From Bidens hawaiensis (Eukaryota > Streptophyta > Magnoliopsida > Asterales > Asteraceae): a DNA stretch of 64,000 nt. The DNA is taken from positions 1-64,000 of the forward strand of contig JAIQDT010007338.1 in assembly GCA_021521415.1 (NCBI GenBank), read 5' to 3'. A program made the position numbers and the translations under genes. Of this stretch, positions 1-10,276 are shown piece after piece. Each line of letters opens with the position of its first letter. The stretch's first letter is position 1. The notes under the pieces are model-generated. The model had not been told where the DNA came from. It ran no database searches and worked only from the letters and a program-made list of their open reading frames with translations.

Positions 1-260
1 GAGAAATAGCTCGCACCTTGTAGTTGGTCGAACAAATCATCGATTCGGGGAAGAGGATATCTATTTTTGATGGTTAATTTGTTCAATTCCCTGTAGTCAA
101 TGCACATTCGAAGGCTTCCGTCCTTCTTTTTCACAAATAGTACAGGTGCACCCCACGGGGAATAACTGGGACGTATAAACCCCTTATCCAACAATTCCTG
201 CAACTGGTTGGATAGTTCTTGCATCTCGGACGGTGCAAGTCTGTAAGGGGCCTTAGCAAC
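1..260 (-). pseudogene. Ty3/gypsy reverse transcriptase, N-terminal part (continuation after nested insertion)
   Basis: Minus-strand reading gives a classical gypsy RT start: [11 protein letters not shown], then [39 protein letters not shown] and [15 protein letters not shown]. It joins in frame to the ORF at 6584-8545 when the inserted element and one copy of the gcaac target duplication are removed. No stop lies within this segment, so before the insertion the polyprotein was open at least to the window edge. The catalytic YxDD box would lie outside the window. Confidence 0.93.
256..260. repeat. Target site duplication gcaac, left copy
   Basis: The five bases gcaac precede the left LTR and recur at 6579-6583 directly after the right LTR. 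This proves the two LTRs belong to one insertion. Confidence 0.95.
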
Positions 261-692
261 TGTAAGGCCCCGAACCCGGTAGCCCTACTTTAGCGTCGGA
301 TTTACTCATAAACACAGTTCTTCAAATCAGAGTTTATTAAAACTTTTCGCGGAATATAAAACGTCAATCATTTGTTACAAAACATTAAATCTTTTCTTTG
401 ATACCATAACACAAAACTTTATATTTTAAACATCTTCACTTCTTTCTTCAGATGCCAGTCGTTCAATCCATGCCGTGTGTCATCCTCATGCTAACTCTAT
501 AATCCGCTCACCTGCGTGCATACTAAAAGTCAGCTACGCTGAGTGAGTTCTAGTTAATCAAGCAACTTAACATACAACCACTTCATACAATATATATATA
601 CGTATCCGAAGACACATAGTCCACTGTCTAACATGCCACTGTTTAACCACTTAATTACCCCTATAGCTTAGCCTCTTAATTACCCCTACAGC

Positions 693-832
693 TTAGCCAC
701 TTATGCCACTTTATGCCACTTGTGCCACTTTATGCCACTTATGCCACTTGTGCCACTTATGCCACTTGTGCCACTTTATGCCACTTATGCCACTTATGCC
801 ACTTGTGCCACTTGTGCCACTTATGCCACTTT
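693..832. repeat. Minisatellite of TATGCCACTT/TGTGCCACTT units in the 3' LTR
   Basis: About a dozen tandem 9-11 bp units built on [TG]TGCCACTT. An identical array lies in the other LTR at 4888-5027. The Cys-His-Leu-rich ORF over it is an artefact of the repeat. Confidence 0.9.
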
Positions 833-1286
833 AATAACGAAGACACGCATAGACTCACTCTACCACGTGCTCACGTTATGCCCCTAACTCTATTACTAGA
901 CCCCTATCCACTTCTATCACACTATACTTCTACTTGTCTATAACCCACTTCCTATCAGCACATTATTTACATACTAAGCAAGTAACATCAACAATCATAC
1001 ACACATAATAACGATGGCACGTACAGGCTTTCCCTATCACGCGCTCACGTTATGCCACTAACACCCTTACTAGACTCTTGCCACTTCTAACACACTCTAC
1101 CTCTACTTGCCTATATCACACTTCATATCAGTTCAGTATTTACGTAATAATCAAGTCACATCATAACATTCATACACACTATCAACCACTTGGAATTTAC
1201 TATCCTTGGCGATACGTGCAATATCCGAAGATCGTTCATGTACCGACAAGCATTATAAAATATATACCTCATATGACATCTATAGC

Positions 1287-1314
1287 ATACACTTACCACT
1301 TAAGGTAAGTGTAT
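1287..1314. repeat. Perfect hairpin, 11-bp stem, in the 3' LTR
   Basis: Stem ATACACTTACC / GGTAAGTGTAT with a 6-base loop ACTTAA. Identical at 5482-5509, and conserved with a changed loop in the diverged LTR at 13678-13705. Confidence 0.9.
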
Positions 1315-1589
1315 TCACACTTCACATCGAGTATGCACACAGCCCCGAAAACATAACAAGGAAATGGGGCTAGAAACTCACCTGGATCCTGTTACGCTCG
1401 CCGTTGATCGTAATTCCTTTCCTTAACTGGGCTCGGCTAACTGTATAATATTTACACATATCAATTACTACTACTACTATTACTACTACTCATTTTCGAT
1501 AACCGCCTTAACACATTTTCCATTAGGTTTTTAATTTATTTCATAAACGAACTTCACTTCAGGCGAATCTTGGAAACAACTTGGTTCTG

Positions 1590-1830
1590 GCTTGATTCGA
1601 TCGAATAGGAACACGTTCGATCGAATAGGAACACGTTCGATCGAATAGACACACGTTCGATCAAATACAACACTCATTCGATTGAATACAAAACTCATTC
1701 GATCGAATGAGTTGGAGACCATTCGGTTGCTTCCCTATTCGGTCGACTGGACTTGTTCGATCTACACATTCGATCGAATGGACTGATTCGATCGACTGGT
1801 TCGATCGAATGAGTCTGATTCGACTCCTTC
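1590..1830. repeat. Cluster of palindromic TTCGATCGAA words in the 3' LTR
   Basis: Roughly ten copies of TTCGATCGAA or one-base variants. The first part is arranged as 20-bp tandem units (taggaacacgttcgatcgaa). One unit fewer than in the other LTR. Confidence 0.9.
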
Positions 1831-2363
1831 AAGCTGGGCGACGGAGAAAACTACGGGTTTTCCAGATTTTCCAGATTTTTGACCCAAAATCGAAGTTTTT
1901 GACATGGAAATGCTCGGGATTGAAAGGGCTATCGATTCCTAGTACTTTTAAACACAAAAGCTTGCATTTTGACACCAAAACAAGGCGGTTTTTGACCCGA
2001 AAACTCAAGTTACGTTTTTGCTCGATTTGAGGCCGAAATGGTTATGAAAACGGATGATTTTCGAGAGGGACTTACCAAAAACGACTAGGAACAAGATTGT
2101 GAACTCGGATTTGTGATTTGAGAACTTTCTCTCTCTAGTTTCTCTCTCTAGAATTGAGAGTGTTTGGGTGTGGGTGTGAAAGGGAGTTGGTGAAAAATGG
2201 TGGAAGAGTCTTGGTTCTCGATTATATACTACGGGAATTAATCCAAGTCCAAGACCCATACCAACTCCTATTCTTTTATTTATTTCCTGATAACCCGAGT
2301 AAACTTTCCATCTAATAATAAGTAATATAATTAATATTACCTTTGAAATTTCGGGATGTTACA

Positions 2364-2377
2364 AGTCTTCCCTCCTT
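2364..2377 (-). other. Polypurine tract
   Basis: Minus strand AAGGAGGGAAGACT lies directly against the 3' LTR, the place and composition expected for plus-strand priming. Confidence 0.85.
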
Positions 2378-2864
2378 AAAGAGGTTTCGTCCCCGAAACC
2401 TAACTTATTCCCTATAAAAGAAAAACTTCTTAGTTTTACACGCTTTACTGAATCGCTTGCTTTCTGAGTTATCCTCCTTACTCCTGACTCGTAGTCATCG
2501 AATGGTGGTCATGTGTTTTAGCTATTTAAGGTAGCTCGTCCATGAAGCCCTCGATGTACCAAGTCTCGTATCGCCTTCCCGAGGAACCTTGTTTTGCATC
2601 ATAACGCTAACTCCTAAGGCGACGCTTAACCATCACACAACTATTTATCATAACCAACATGCATTCAGATAAATTCATAGATCGTTCATACAAAAACACA
2701 AGAAGTCACAAGTACTTCATAACATAAAAGGAAATCATTCAAGCTTGCTAAACAAACACAGGTTCAACTGTAATATAAAACACTCTTTAACTACTAAACA
2801 TAAAACAACTGTGACATGCCACTTATTCTCCTGCAACCTTCTCAGCAGCTAATAGACCATCCTT
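2378..2864 (-). other. Non-coding region between gag stop and polypurine tract
   Basis: About 490 bp, AT-rich, with no ORF and no recognisable pol motif. This is where an autonomous relative would carry pol. Confidence 0.7.
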
Positions 2865-4052
2865 TCACGCGTTTCCTCTTCCTTCCCCCACTGCCACGGC
2901 TTCTCCACACTCCCTAGCTATGTGACCTGACTTACCACACTTGTAACACTTCTGGTCCTCGGTGCATTCACGGGAGATGTGTCCCTTCCTCCCACATCGG
3001 TAGCACTGATTTGGACCAGCCTTACATTCCCCCAAGTGCATCTTCCCGCACACTTTACATGCTTCCCTTCCTGCCATCGTCTGTGTCTTTCTCCCTGCAC
3101 GCTCCACGACATCCCCAGCTCTTTTAGTTCCTTTCCCTTTTTCCTCATCTTCCACTCCCACATCATCCGCCGCCAGATCATCATAGACCATCTCCGCCAA
3201 CTCGACCGCAGACTCAAAGGTGACGGGTTTGCTTGTCCTGACTAACATGCGGACTCTCTGTGGTAATCCCCTCACGTAACACTTGATTCTCTTAGCCTCA
3301 GTGTTCACCATGTCAGGTACCAACCTAGACATGCGGTTGAATTCAGTAGTATACTCACGATGTGTCAAAGTCCCAGCTCTCAAGTTTAGGAACTTCATCT
3401 CCGCCCTTTCAACCTCGGCGTCAGCACAGAACTTCCTCATCACCATGTCCTTTAGGTCATTCCATCCCATTGCCTTGATCTCTTCACGGGTCTTCCTCTG
3501 CTCCACACTCTCCCACCAATACATAGCCTCATCTCCAAATGACTGAGTGGCATAACCCACTGCTTGGTCAGGATGACACTCGCTGATTCGGATAACTTTA
3601 TCCATGGCAGTTATCCATTGAAGAGTGGCAATTGCGTCTCCTAAACCAGTCAGCTTCGGCGGGTCGCATCCCTTGAAGGATTTATAGCTGCACCCACCTT
3701 GGCCTCCTCTCCTGTCATCAACTTTTATAGACTTACCCCCACTCGAGGCGCCTCTTTCCTCTTCCCCATCTTTCCTTCCATCACCACCTGCCCCTTCAGC
3801 AGTTCGTTCACGGCTTCCAGCAGATCCTTCGGGGTTCAGATTCTTCACAGCAGCAACTACCGCTTGGACAATGGCTGCTTGAACTGCAGGGCTAAGTTGA
3901 ACTCCTTCGTTGTTGTTCTGGTCTCCTCCAGCTGCGCTTCCTTCATCTTCGGTGTGGGAAGCTTCTTCTACCGAGGGTTGCCGGACAAGACGAGGCCTGC
4001 CACGACGTCCAGTGCGACCCCCAGTTCCAACAAATTCTCCAGCTCCCGCCAT
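2865..4052 (-). CDS. gag: Gag protein of the gag-only retrotransposon
   Basis: Intact 395-residue ORF from ATG at 4052. The N-terminal 140 residues are low-complexity (Gly/Arg/Glu-rich) and include an acidic/basic linker. A retrotransposon gag domain follows, recognisable from QWITAMDKVIRI, EAMYWWESVE, WNDLKDMVMRKF and LTHREYTTEFNRMSRLVP. The C-terminus has two CX2CX4HX4C zinc knuckles (CYRCGRKGHISREC and CYKCGKSGHIAREC) preceded by a shorter variant, CKVCGKMHLGEC. It should package element RNA into virus-like particles. The intact frame agrees with the near-identical LTRs. No pol follows; the ORF ends in TGA and is followed by about 500 bp of non-coding DNA. Gly/Arg-rich ORFs on the other strand here are shadows. 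Confidence 0.9.
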   Translation of the reverse strand: MAGAGEFVGTGGRTGRRGRPRLVRQPSVEEASHTEDEGSAAGGDQNNNEGVQLSPAVQAAIVQAVVAAVKNLNPEGSAGSRERTAEGAGGDGRKDGEEERGASSGGKSIKVDDRRGGQGGCSYKSFKGCDPPKLTGLGDAIATLQWITAMDKVIRISECHPDQAVGYATQSFGDEAMYWWESVEQRKTREEIKAMGWNDLKDMVMRKFCADAEVERAEMKFLNLRAGTLTHREYTTEFNRMSRLVPDMVNTEAKRIKCYVRGLPQRVRMLVRTSKPVTFESAVELAEMVYDDLAADDVGVEDEEKGKGTKRAGDVVERAGRKTQTMAGREACKVCGKMHLGECKAGPNQCYRCGRKGHISRECTEDQKCYKCGKSGHIARECGEAVAVGEGRGNA

Positions 4053-4440
4053 TAGTATTCTACAAGGGAAAACACAAACATCATCACTCAAGGAACTATT
4101 TAGTACAAGGATAGTAAGGCTAACAGGTAATAACAGTGGCCAGTTGTGATTAGCTGATCACGTTACTTTCCGTGTCCTATACACTTCCCTTTATGAGTCT
4201 ATTTGTGCTGGTTCTACTTAAGCAGTTTGTCAAAGTAAACAATCAATTATTCCTATCCCTACCGTTCACATATCTTTCCTTTCTCATTAACAATTATCAT
4301 TTAATCATACACCTTACCTTTACTGATCTTGCTTGAGCAACACATGGCATTCTTGAACTGGCATCTTCTTTCTTTTCTTACTTAAATCCCATTCTCTGTT
4401 CGAGTCTAAGCATGTAGGATGCTTAAATCTCTCGAACTTT
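4053..4440 (-). other. 5' leader of the gag-only element
   Basis: About 390 bp between primer site and gag ATG. I see no ORF; it presumably contains packaging and dimerisation signals. Confidence 0.6.
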
Positions 4441-4452
4441 GCTCTGATACCA
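4441..4452 (-). other. Primer binding site (initiator tRNA-Met)
   Basis: Minus strand TGGTATCAGAGC, complementary to the 3' end of plant initiator tRNA-Met, three bases from the end of the 5' LTR. Confidence 0.93.
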
Positions 4453-4887
4453 ACTTGTAAGGCCCCGAACCCGGTAGCCCTACTTTAGCGTCGGATTTAC
4501 TCATAAACACAGTTCTTCAAATCAGAGTTTATTAAAACTTTTCGCGGAATATAAAACGTCAATCATTTGTTACAAAACATTAAATCTTTTCTTTGATACC
4601 ATAACACAAAACTTTATATTTTAAACATCTTCACTTCTTTCTTCAGATGCCAGTCGTTCAATCCATGCCGTGTGTCATCCTCATGCTAACTCTATAATCC
4701 GCTCACCTGCGTGCATACTAAAAGTCAGCTACGCTGAGTGAGTTCTAGTTAATCAAGCAACTTAACATACAACCACTTCATACAATATATATATACGTAT
4801 CCGAAGACACATAGTCCACTGTCTAACATGCCACTGTTTAACCACTTAATTACCCCTATAGCTTAGCCTCTTAATTACCCCTACAGC

Positions 4888-5027
4888 TTAGCCACTTATG
4901 CCACTTTATGCCACTTGTGCCACTTTATGCCACTTATGCCACTTGTGCCACTTATGCCACTTGTGCCACTTTATGCCACTTATGCCACTTATGCCACTTG
5001 TGCCACTTGTGCCACTTATGCCACTTT
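4888..5027. repeat. Minisatellite of TATGCCACTT units in the 5' LTR
   Basis: Same array as 693-832, same unit order. Confidence 0.9.
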
Positions 5028-5481
5028 AATAACGAAGACACGCATAGACTCACTCTACCACGTGCTCACGTTATGCCCCTAACTCTATTACTAGACCCCT
5101 ATCCACTTCTATCACACTATACTTCTACTTGTCTATAACCCACTTCCTATCAGCACATTATTTACATACTAAGCAAGTAACATCAACAATCATACACACA
5201 TAATAACGATGGCACGTACAGGCTTTCCCTATCACGCGCTCACGTTATGCCACTAACACCCTTACTAGACTCTTGCCACTTCTAACACACTCTACCTCTA
5301 CTTGCCTATATCACACTTCATATCAGTTCAGTATTTACGTAATAATCAAGTCACATCATAACATTCATACACACTATCAACCACTTGGAATTTACTATCC
5401 TTGGCGATACGTGCAATATCCGAAGATCGTTCATGTACCGACAAGCATTATAAAATATATACCTCATATGACATCTATAGC

Positions 5482-5509
5482 ATACACTTACCACTTAAGG
5501 TAAGTGTAT
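5482..5509. repeat. Perfect hairpin, 11-bp stem, in the 5' LTR
   Basis: Same as 1287-1314. Confidence 0.9.
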
Positions 5510-5784
5510 TCACACTTCACATCGAGTATGCACACAGCCCCGAAAACATAACAAGGAAATGGGGCTAGAAACTCACCTGGATCCTGTTACGCTCGCCGTT
5601 GATCGTAATTCCTTTCCTTAACTGGGCTCGGCTAACTGTATAATATTTACACATATCAATTACTACTACTACTATTACTACTACTCATTTTCGATAACCG
5701 CCTTAACACATTTTCCATTAGGTTTTTAATTTATTTCATAAACGAACTTCACTTCAGGCGAATCTTGGAAACAACTTGGTTCTG

Positions 5785-6045
5785 GCTTGATTCGATCGAA
5801 TAGGAACACGTTCGATCGAATAGGAACACGTTCGATCGAATAGGAACACGTTCGATCGAATAGACACACGTTCGATCAAATACAACACTCATTCGATCGA
5901 ATACAAAACTCATTCGATCGAATGAGTTGGAGACCATTCGGTTGCTTCCCTATTCGGTCGACTGGACTTGTTCGATCTACACATTCGATCGAATGGACTG
6001 ATTCGATCGACTGGTTCGATCGAATGAGTCTGATTCGACTCCTTC
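5785..6045. repeat. Cluster of palindromic TTCGATCGAA words in the 5' LTR
   Basis: As 1590-1830, with one extra 20-bp unit. This accounts for the whole length difference between the two LTRs. Confidence 0.9.
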
Positions 6046-6578
6046 AAGCTGGGCGACGGAGAAAACTACGGGTTTTCCAGATTTTCCAGATTTTTGACCC
6101 AAAATCGAAGTTTTTGACATGGAAATGCTCGGGATTGAAAGGGCTATCGATTCCTAGTACTTTTAAACACAAAAGCTTGCATTTTGACACCAAAACAAGG
6201 CGGTTTTTGACCCGAAAACTCAAGTTACGTTTTTGCTCGATTTGAGGCCGAAATGGTTATGAAAACGGATGATTTTCGAGAGGGACTTACCAAAAACGAC
6301 TAGGAACAAGATTGTGAACTCGGATTTGTGATTTGAGAACTTTCTCTCTCTAGTTTCTCTCTCTAGAATTGAGAGTGTTTGGGTGTGGGTGTGAAAGGGA
6401 GTTGGTGAAAAATGGTGGAAGAGTCTTGGTTCTCGATTATATACTACGGGAATTAATCCAAGTCCAAGACCCATACCAACTCCTATTCTTTTATTTATTT
6501 CCTGATAACCCGAGTAAACTTTCCATCTAATAATAAGTAATATAATTAATATTACCTTTGAAATTTCGGGATGTTACA

Positions 6579-6583
6579 GCAAC
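6579..6583. repeat. Target site duplication gcaac, right copy
   Basis: Exact match to 256-260, directly after the terminal ...gttaca of the right LTR. Confidence 0.95.
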
Positions 6584-8545
6584 AGGGCCGGCTTGAGGTA
6601 ATAAGTCGATTCTGAATTCGACTTGTCGGGTTGGCGGTAATCCAGGAAGTTCCTCTGGAAAAACTTGTGGAAATTCGCGTACCACGGGAATATCGTCCAC
6701 CCGTTTTTCCTCAGAATCAGCGGCCGTCAGGCTCGCTAGATACGCCACACATCCCTGACGTATATATTTCAACACCTTGAGGTGGGATACAAATGGTATC
6801 ATGGTGCCGGATTTTTCTCCCTGCACTAATACCTCCTCGTCATCCGACACCCGGATCTTGACGGTTTTCTTTTCACAGTTTATTTCTACCCTATTACGTG
6901 CCAACCAATCCATTCCCACTATCACGTCAAAACTACCCAATTCTACCGGTAACAAGTCAATCAGGAAGGATTGTTCGCTTAGAATAAAAGGGCAATTCCG
7001 AACAATCCGATTAACTATCATGGTTTTACCGTTAGCGACCTCTACGGTGTAGGGTTCTATGGTTTCACCAATAGGAAGGTTTGCTATCGAAAGGAATCTA
7101 ATGGAGACAAAACTTCTATCGGCGCCTGTATCAAATAATACAGAAGCGTAATGATCAGAGACGAGGAAGGTACCTGTCACTACGCTGGGGTCCTGGCGCG
7201 CCTCGTTCGCTCCCATCACAAATGCCCGGCCTCGCGCCGGATTGGACGACGATGGCTGACCCGCGAGTTGTCTCCCATTTCCTCCCTGATTCAGTTTCGG
7301 GCAGTTCCTTTTGAAGTGATCCGTGCTGCCGCATTCGTAGCAAGCACGGCTAGTGGTCACCATCTGGTTTCCTTGCGGGTTCTGCTGTCGGGCTGGTTGA
7401 GTTCTAAATGGTTGCGCCCGAATAGGTTGTGGTTGTCGGTTCAGGTTGTTCAGATTTGTCTTACAATTTGGTGCGTAGTGTCCAACCCTGCCACACCGGT
7501 GGCACACCACCTCCTTGCACACGCCACTATGGTGGTAACCACATTTCCCGCACCTAGGAAACGTTCCCTTCTGCGGTTCTTGCCTTCCGCCCGAACTAGT
7601 CATGGCATAGCTCTGGGCAGCGGGCCTAGCTCGTTTACCTTGCTGTTTCTCTCGGATCCTATTGTCATACGTACCTCGCTTTCCCCCAGCCGACTCTCCC
7701 GTCGTCTTTATCGATCCGCTCCTTAAGAAATCATACGTGACAATACCAGCCTGTGTCACTGCACCCTCATACGTCTGGTGCCCTCCCGCGTTAACTATAC
7801 TCCTCACTACTGGAGTAAGTCCCCAAATATAACGTTCCACCCTCTTTGACTCTGGGGTGACCAACCACGGCACTAATCGTGACAGTTCATTAAACCGGTT
7901 GGTATATCCCAAGTGGTCCGCCCCATGCATCTCTAGGTTCCACAACTCATGTTCCAGTTTCTGCAATTCATTCTTTGGGCAGAAATGTTTCAAAACAAGA
8001 TCCTTAAGCTCTGCCCAGGTCATGCGGTTTGTCGCCGCCTGACCTCGAGTCTGTACTATGGTGTTCCACCATGTCAAGGCATGGTCTGTGAACGTACAGG
8101 TGGCGTACTTAACGACACAATCCTCGGGACAGTTGCTGATATTTACCACTGATTCTATTTTCTCTAACCATTTTACTAACCCATTCGGTCCTTCCAACCC
8201 GTTAAATTCTAAAGGCTTGCATAACATAAAGTCCTTGATTGAACAACCCCTGGATGGTCCAGTGCGGTTGGTCTCTACAGTAGGGATAGGGCCATTACTG
8301 TCGGTAGCGACCACCGTAGGCGGTGCGTCATTACTCGGCATAGTGTTGTCATTCCTTGGAGGATTAGCATTTTGTTCCCCGTCATTATTTATGGGCGTTT
8401 GATTGCTCGGAGGGGTTGGATTGGTCGAGTTATTAATACTGGCGGCGATGCGCGATACTATATCCGGTATCGCCGCCTCCAACTGTTGAGCAATCAAACG
8501 GCTCACATCTACTTCCGATATTTTCGTTGATCGTTTCGGTGCCAT
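6584..8545 (-). pseudogene. gag-pol: Gag-protease-RT polyprotein of the Ty3/gypsy element, interrupted by insertion
   Basis: ORF from ATG at 8545 (MAPKRSTKIS), open for about 650 codons to the insertion point. In order: retrotransposon gag domain (VKWLEKIESVVNISNCPED, HALTWWNTIVQT, WAELKDLVLKHFCPKNE, LGYTNRFNELSRLVP); a zinc knuckle CHRCGRVGHYAPNC, preceded by a shorter CGKCGYHHSGVC and followed by CYECGSTDHFKRNC; an aspartic protease with VLFDTGADRSFVS and IVGMDWLARN; and the RT entry segment FPEELPGLPPTRQVEF. The frame continues at 260-1 once the nested element is removed. No internal stop is visible, so the element was probably intact until the insertion split it. The last residues before the stop at 6527 are read from the inserted LTR and are not native. 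Confidence 0.92.
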
Positions 8546-8911
8546 TCTACACAATCATCAAAGAAATAGATATAATCAATACCATCTCAAAACATAAAAC
8601 ACAATACATATTTCATTCATTAGTAAACATTGATTCATATTACACAAACATCAGTTTACATACTTTCAGTCAACATTACATAACTAGTTTTATTACAAGG
8701 GCCCTATGTCGGTATCATCCTCGACATAACCCGCAATGGGTCAGTGCTTGAATGATACCCAAAAGTATCGATAATGATATGCCCAACAAGAGACCCCCTA
8801 TGGGCCAGTGGTTGTACTACAACTAAACAAGATTCACTCCGTGTTAGTATCACCACTAACTACTTACACGGAGTATCAAAAAGCGGTTCAAGATTCTACC
8901 ATCTAACACAT
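8546..8911 (-). other. Spacer between the extra ORF and gag
   Basis: 366 bp, AT-rich in its gag-proximal half, no credible ORF. It would require re-initiation, internal initiation or splicing for gag to be translated downstream of the 9538-8912 ORF. Confidence 0.6.
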
Positions 8912-9538
8912 CTACACATGGTGGTAAACCAACCCCACCAACACCGCCACCAGCACCACCAACACCGCAACCATAACCCGCATTCGGGTTTCCATCTGGT
9001 CGATCAACCAGTGGGAGTATGAGCACTCCCTTTTTAACTGGTTAATAGCATACTGGTGGTCCAGTATGCTGTCCCCGAGGTACGCCCGCCTCTGTACCCC
9101 CACGACCAGGGCGGCAGAGTGCTCGTTCACCTGCTCGGTGAGAACACGTAGCCAAGCCGCCAAGTCCCGCTCCTGCCTTGGAAGACCCCACACAGGTAGG
9201 GTCGCAGGCTCGGGTTGGGGGCGGGAAGACTCGCCCCGGTGGTATGTGGATCTGGGTGGGGTAACGGTGGGCGGGACATACGGGGCACTGATCCGCGCCG
9301 TGAGGCGGGGACCGTGTCTGGGGGGAATCGGAGCGGTCTGTGGTGCGGGCGGGGTAGGAGACCTGGTAACCCTAGCAGGGGAGGGTAAACTAGCACTCCT
9401 AGCTGGGGTGGTCTGTCTAGAAGTACTATGACTAGCCTCCGAAGGCTCGGAGCTGGGTGCTACACTTGGGCTTCCAGAGGCCCCGGAACTGACCTCTTCC
9501 GGGTCCTCTTCCGTCGACACACTAGGTGTTCTTGCCAT
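8912..9538 (-). CDS. Extra ORF upstream of gag; Pro/Ser-rich protein with C-terminal hydrophobic tail
   Basis: Intact 208-residue ORF (ATG 9538, stop TAG 8912) between primer site and gag of the gypsy element. Residues 1-110 are Ser/Pro/Thr/Glu-rich and look disordered. The middle (about 120-185) looks helical and charged (ERDLAAWLRVLTEQVNEHS, YAINQLKRECSYSHWLIDQM). The C-terminus is a run of about 18 hydrophobic residues (VMVAVLVVLVAVLVGLVY) followed by HHV, which looks like a tail-anchor membrane segment. I do not recognise a family. GC content is clearly higher than the surroundings. Typical Tekay/Del elements have only gag-pol, so this is unusual; ORFs in this position are known in Ogre/Tat elements. 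The long opposite-strand ORF (9066-9431) is a shadow. Confidence 0.75.
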   Translation of the reverse strand: MARTPSVSTEEDPEEVSSGASGSPSVAPSSEPSEASHSTSRQTTPARSASLPSPARVTRSPTPPAPQTAPIPPRHGPRLTARISAPYVPPTVTPPRSTYHRGESSRPQPEPATLPVWGLPRQERDLAAWLRVLTEQVNEHSAALVVGVQRRAYLGDSILDHQYAINQLKRECSYSHWLIDQMETRMRVMVAVLVVLVAVLVGLVYHHV

Positions 9539-9886
9539 TTTTACCTGCACACAAGTTAACAAACATATAGTCCATTTTCATAGTGTAATTCAAAATCAAA
9601 TTAACATGCACTTACTTATACAATTTTGCCACATAATAATATTATTATACATTTACACATATGTTGCCAATTTTACCTATTTAAGTCCCCCGTGACTTCC
9701 CCTGAATTCCCTCGTGCAGACAAGTCTGTTATTATGTTCCGGACCATAATAACCCACTTGTCCATCCAAGTTCATCCCGATCTCGTCACAATATATTATT
9801 AGTTGATATTCAGATCCTATAATACTTGAGCTACTGGTTATATTTTAGGTATCTTTTTCAGACATCCTAATTCTTTATAACCAATG
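9539..9886 (-). other. Leader between primer site and the extra ORF
   Basis: About 350 bp without a credible ORF. Confidence 0.55.
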
Positions 9887-9898
9887 GCTCTGATACCA
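9887..9898 (-). other. Primer binding site (initiator tRNA-Met) of the Ty3/gypsy element
   Basis: Minus strand TGGTATCAGAGC, five bases inside the end of the 5' LTR. Confidence 0.93.
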
Positions 9899-10276
9899 AG
9901 TTCTGTAACACCCCGTAACCGCAGCGGAAACGTACACGGGATGCAACAGACACATCTGATATCAACAGCATTGCTTATAAAGAAAATACCACTACATTAA
10001 TTTATAACATATTACATTGTTGCGAGTTTCATTACTGTCTAGGTGTTACACACATATTTTACCGATAAGACATTAATAAATTCATTACAAAACATAGAGC
10101 AGCAAGCTTCCAACAGGTAGCACAGATAGTTAAGCACACATCAATCAATCCAACTTGGGCATACCTAGAAAACATGTAAAGAAAACGGGTCAACTACGAA
10201 TAGTTGGTGAGTTTCACTAATTTAAATAAACACTGACAAATCATTTTAATAATCATTTATTAACAATATAATCATG

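Larger units (their letters stand above)
261..2363 (-). repeat. 3' LTR of the gag-only element
   Basis: 2103 bp. On the plus strand it begins tgtaaggcccc and ends gggatgttaca; in element orientation it runs TGTAACATCCC to GGGGCCTTACA. It contains a TATGCCACTT minisatellite, a TTCGATCGAA palindrome cluster and an 11-bp-stem hairpin. Short ORFs inside it are repeat-driven and not credible genes. Confidence 0.95.
261..6578 (-). mobile_element. Gag-only non-autonomous LTR retrotransposon (TR-GAG type), young and complete
   Basis: Complete minus-strand element. 5' LTR 6578-4456, primer site 4452-4441, gag 4052-2865, polypurine tract 2377-2364, 3' LTR 2363-261, and a perfect target duplication. 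The internal region is only about 2.1 kb and encodes gag with zinc knuckles but no protease, RT, RNase H or integrase; there is no room for them. This matches the described TR-GAG class, which must borrow pol in trans. The LTRs differ, by eye, by one substitution (T at about 1683 against C) and one extra 20-bp repeat unit in the right LTR, so the insertion is very recent. It lies inside a gypsy reverse transcriptase gene. Confidence 0.93.
4456..6578 (-). repeat. 5' LTR of the gag-only element
   Basis: 2123 bp, aligned base for base with 261-2363 apart from one additional 20-bp unit in the TTCGATCGAA cluster and one visible substitution. Being the 5' LTR of a minus-strand element, it should hold the promoter. 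Confidence 0.95.

Noticed and set aside
713..5503. Small ORFs in both LTRs of the gag-only element (Cys/His/Leu-rich and others)
   Set aside because: They follow the TATGCCACTT repeats or AT-rich LTR DNA and have no protein-family features.
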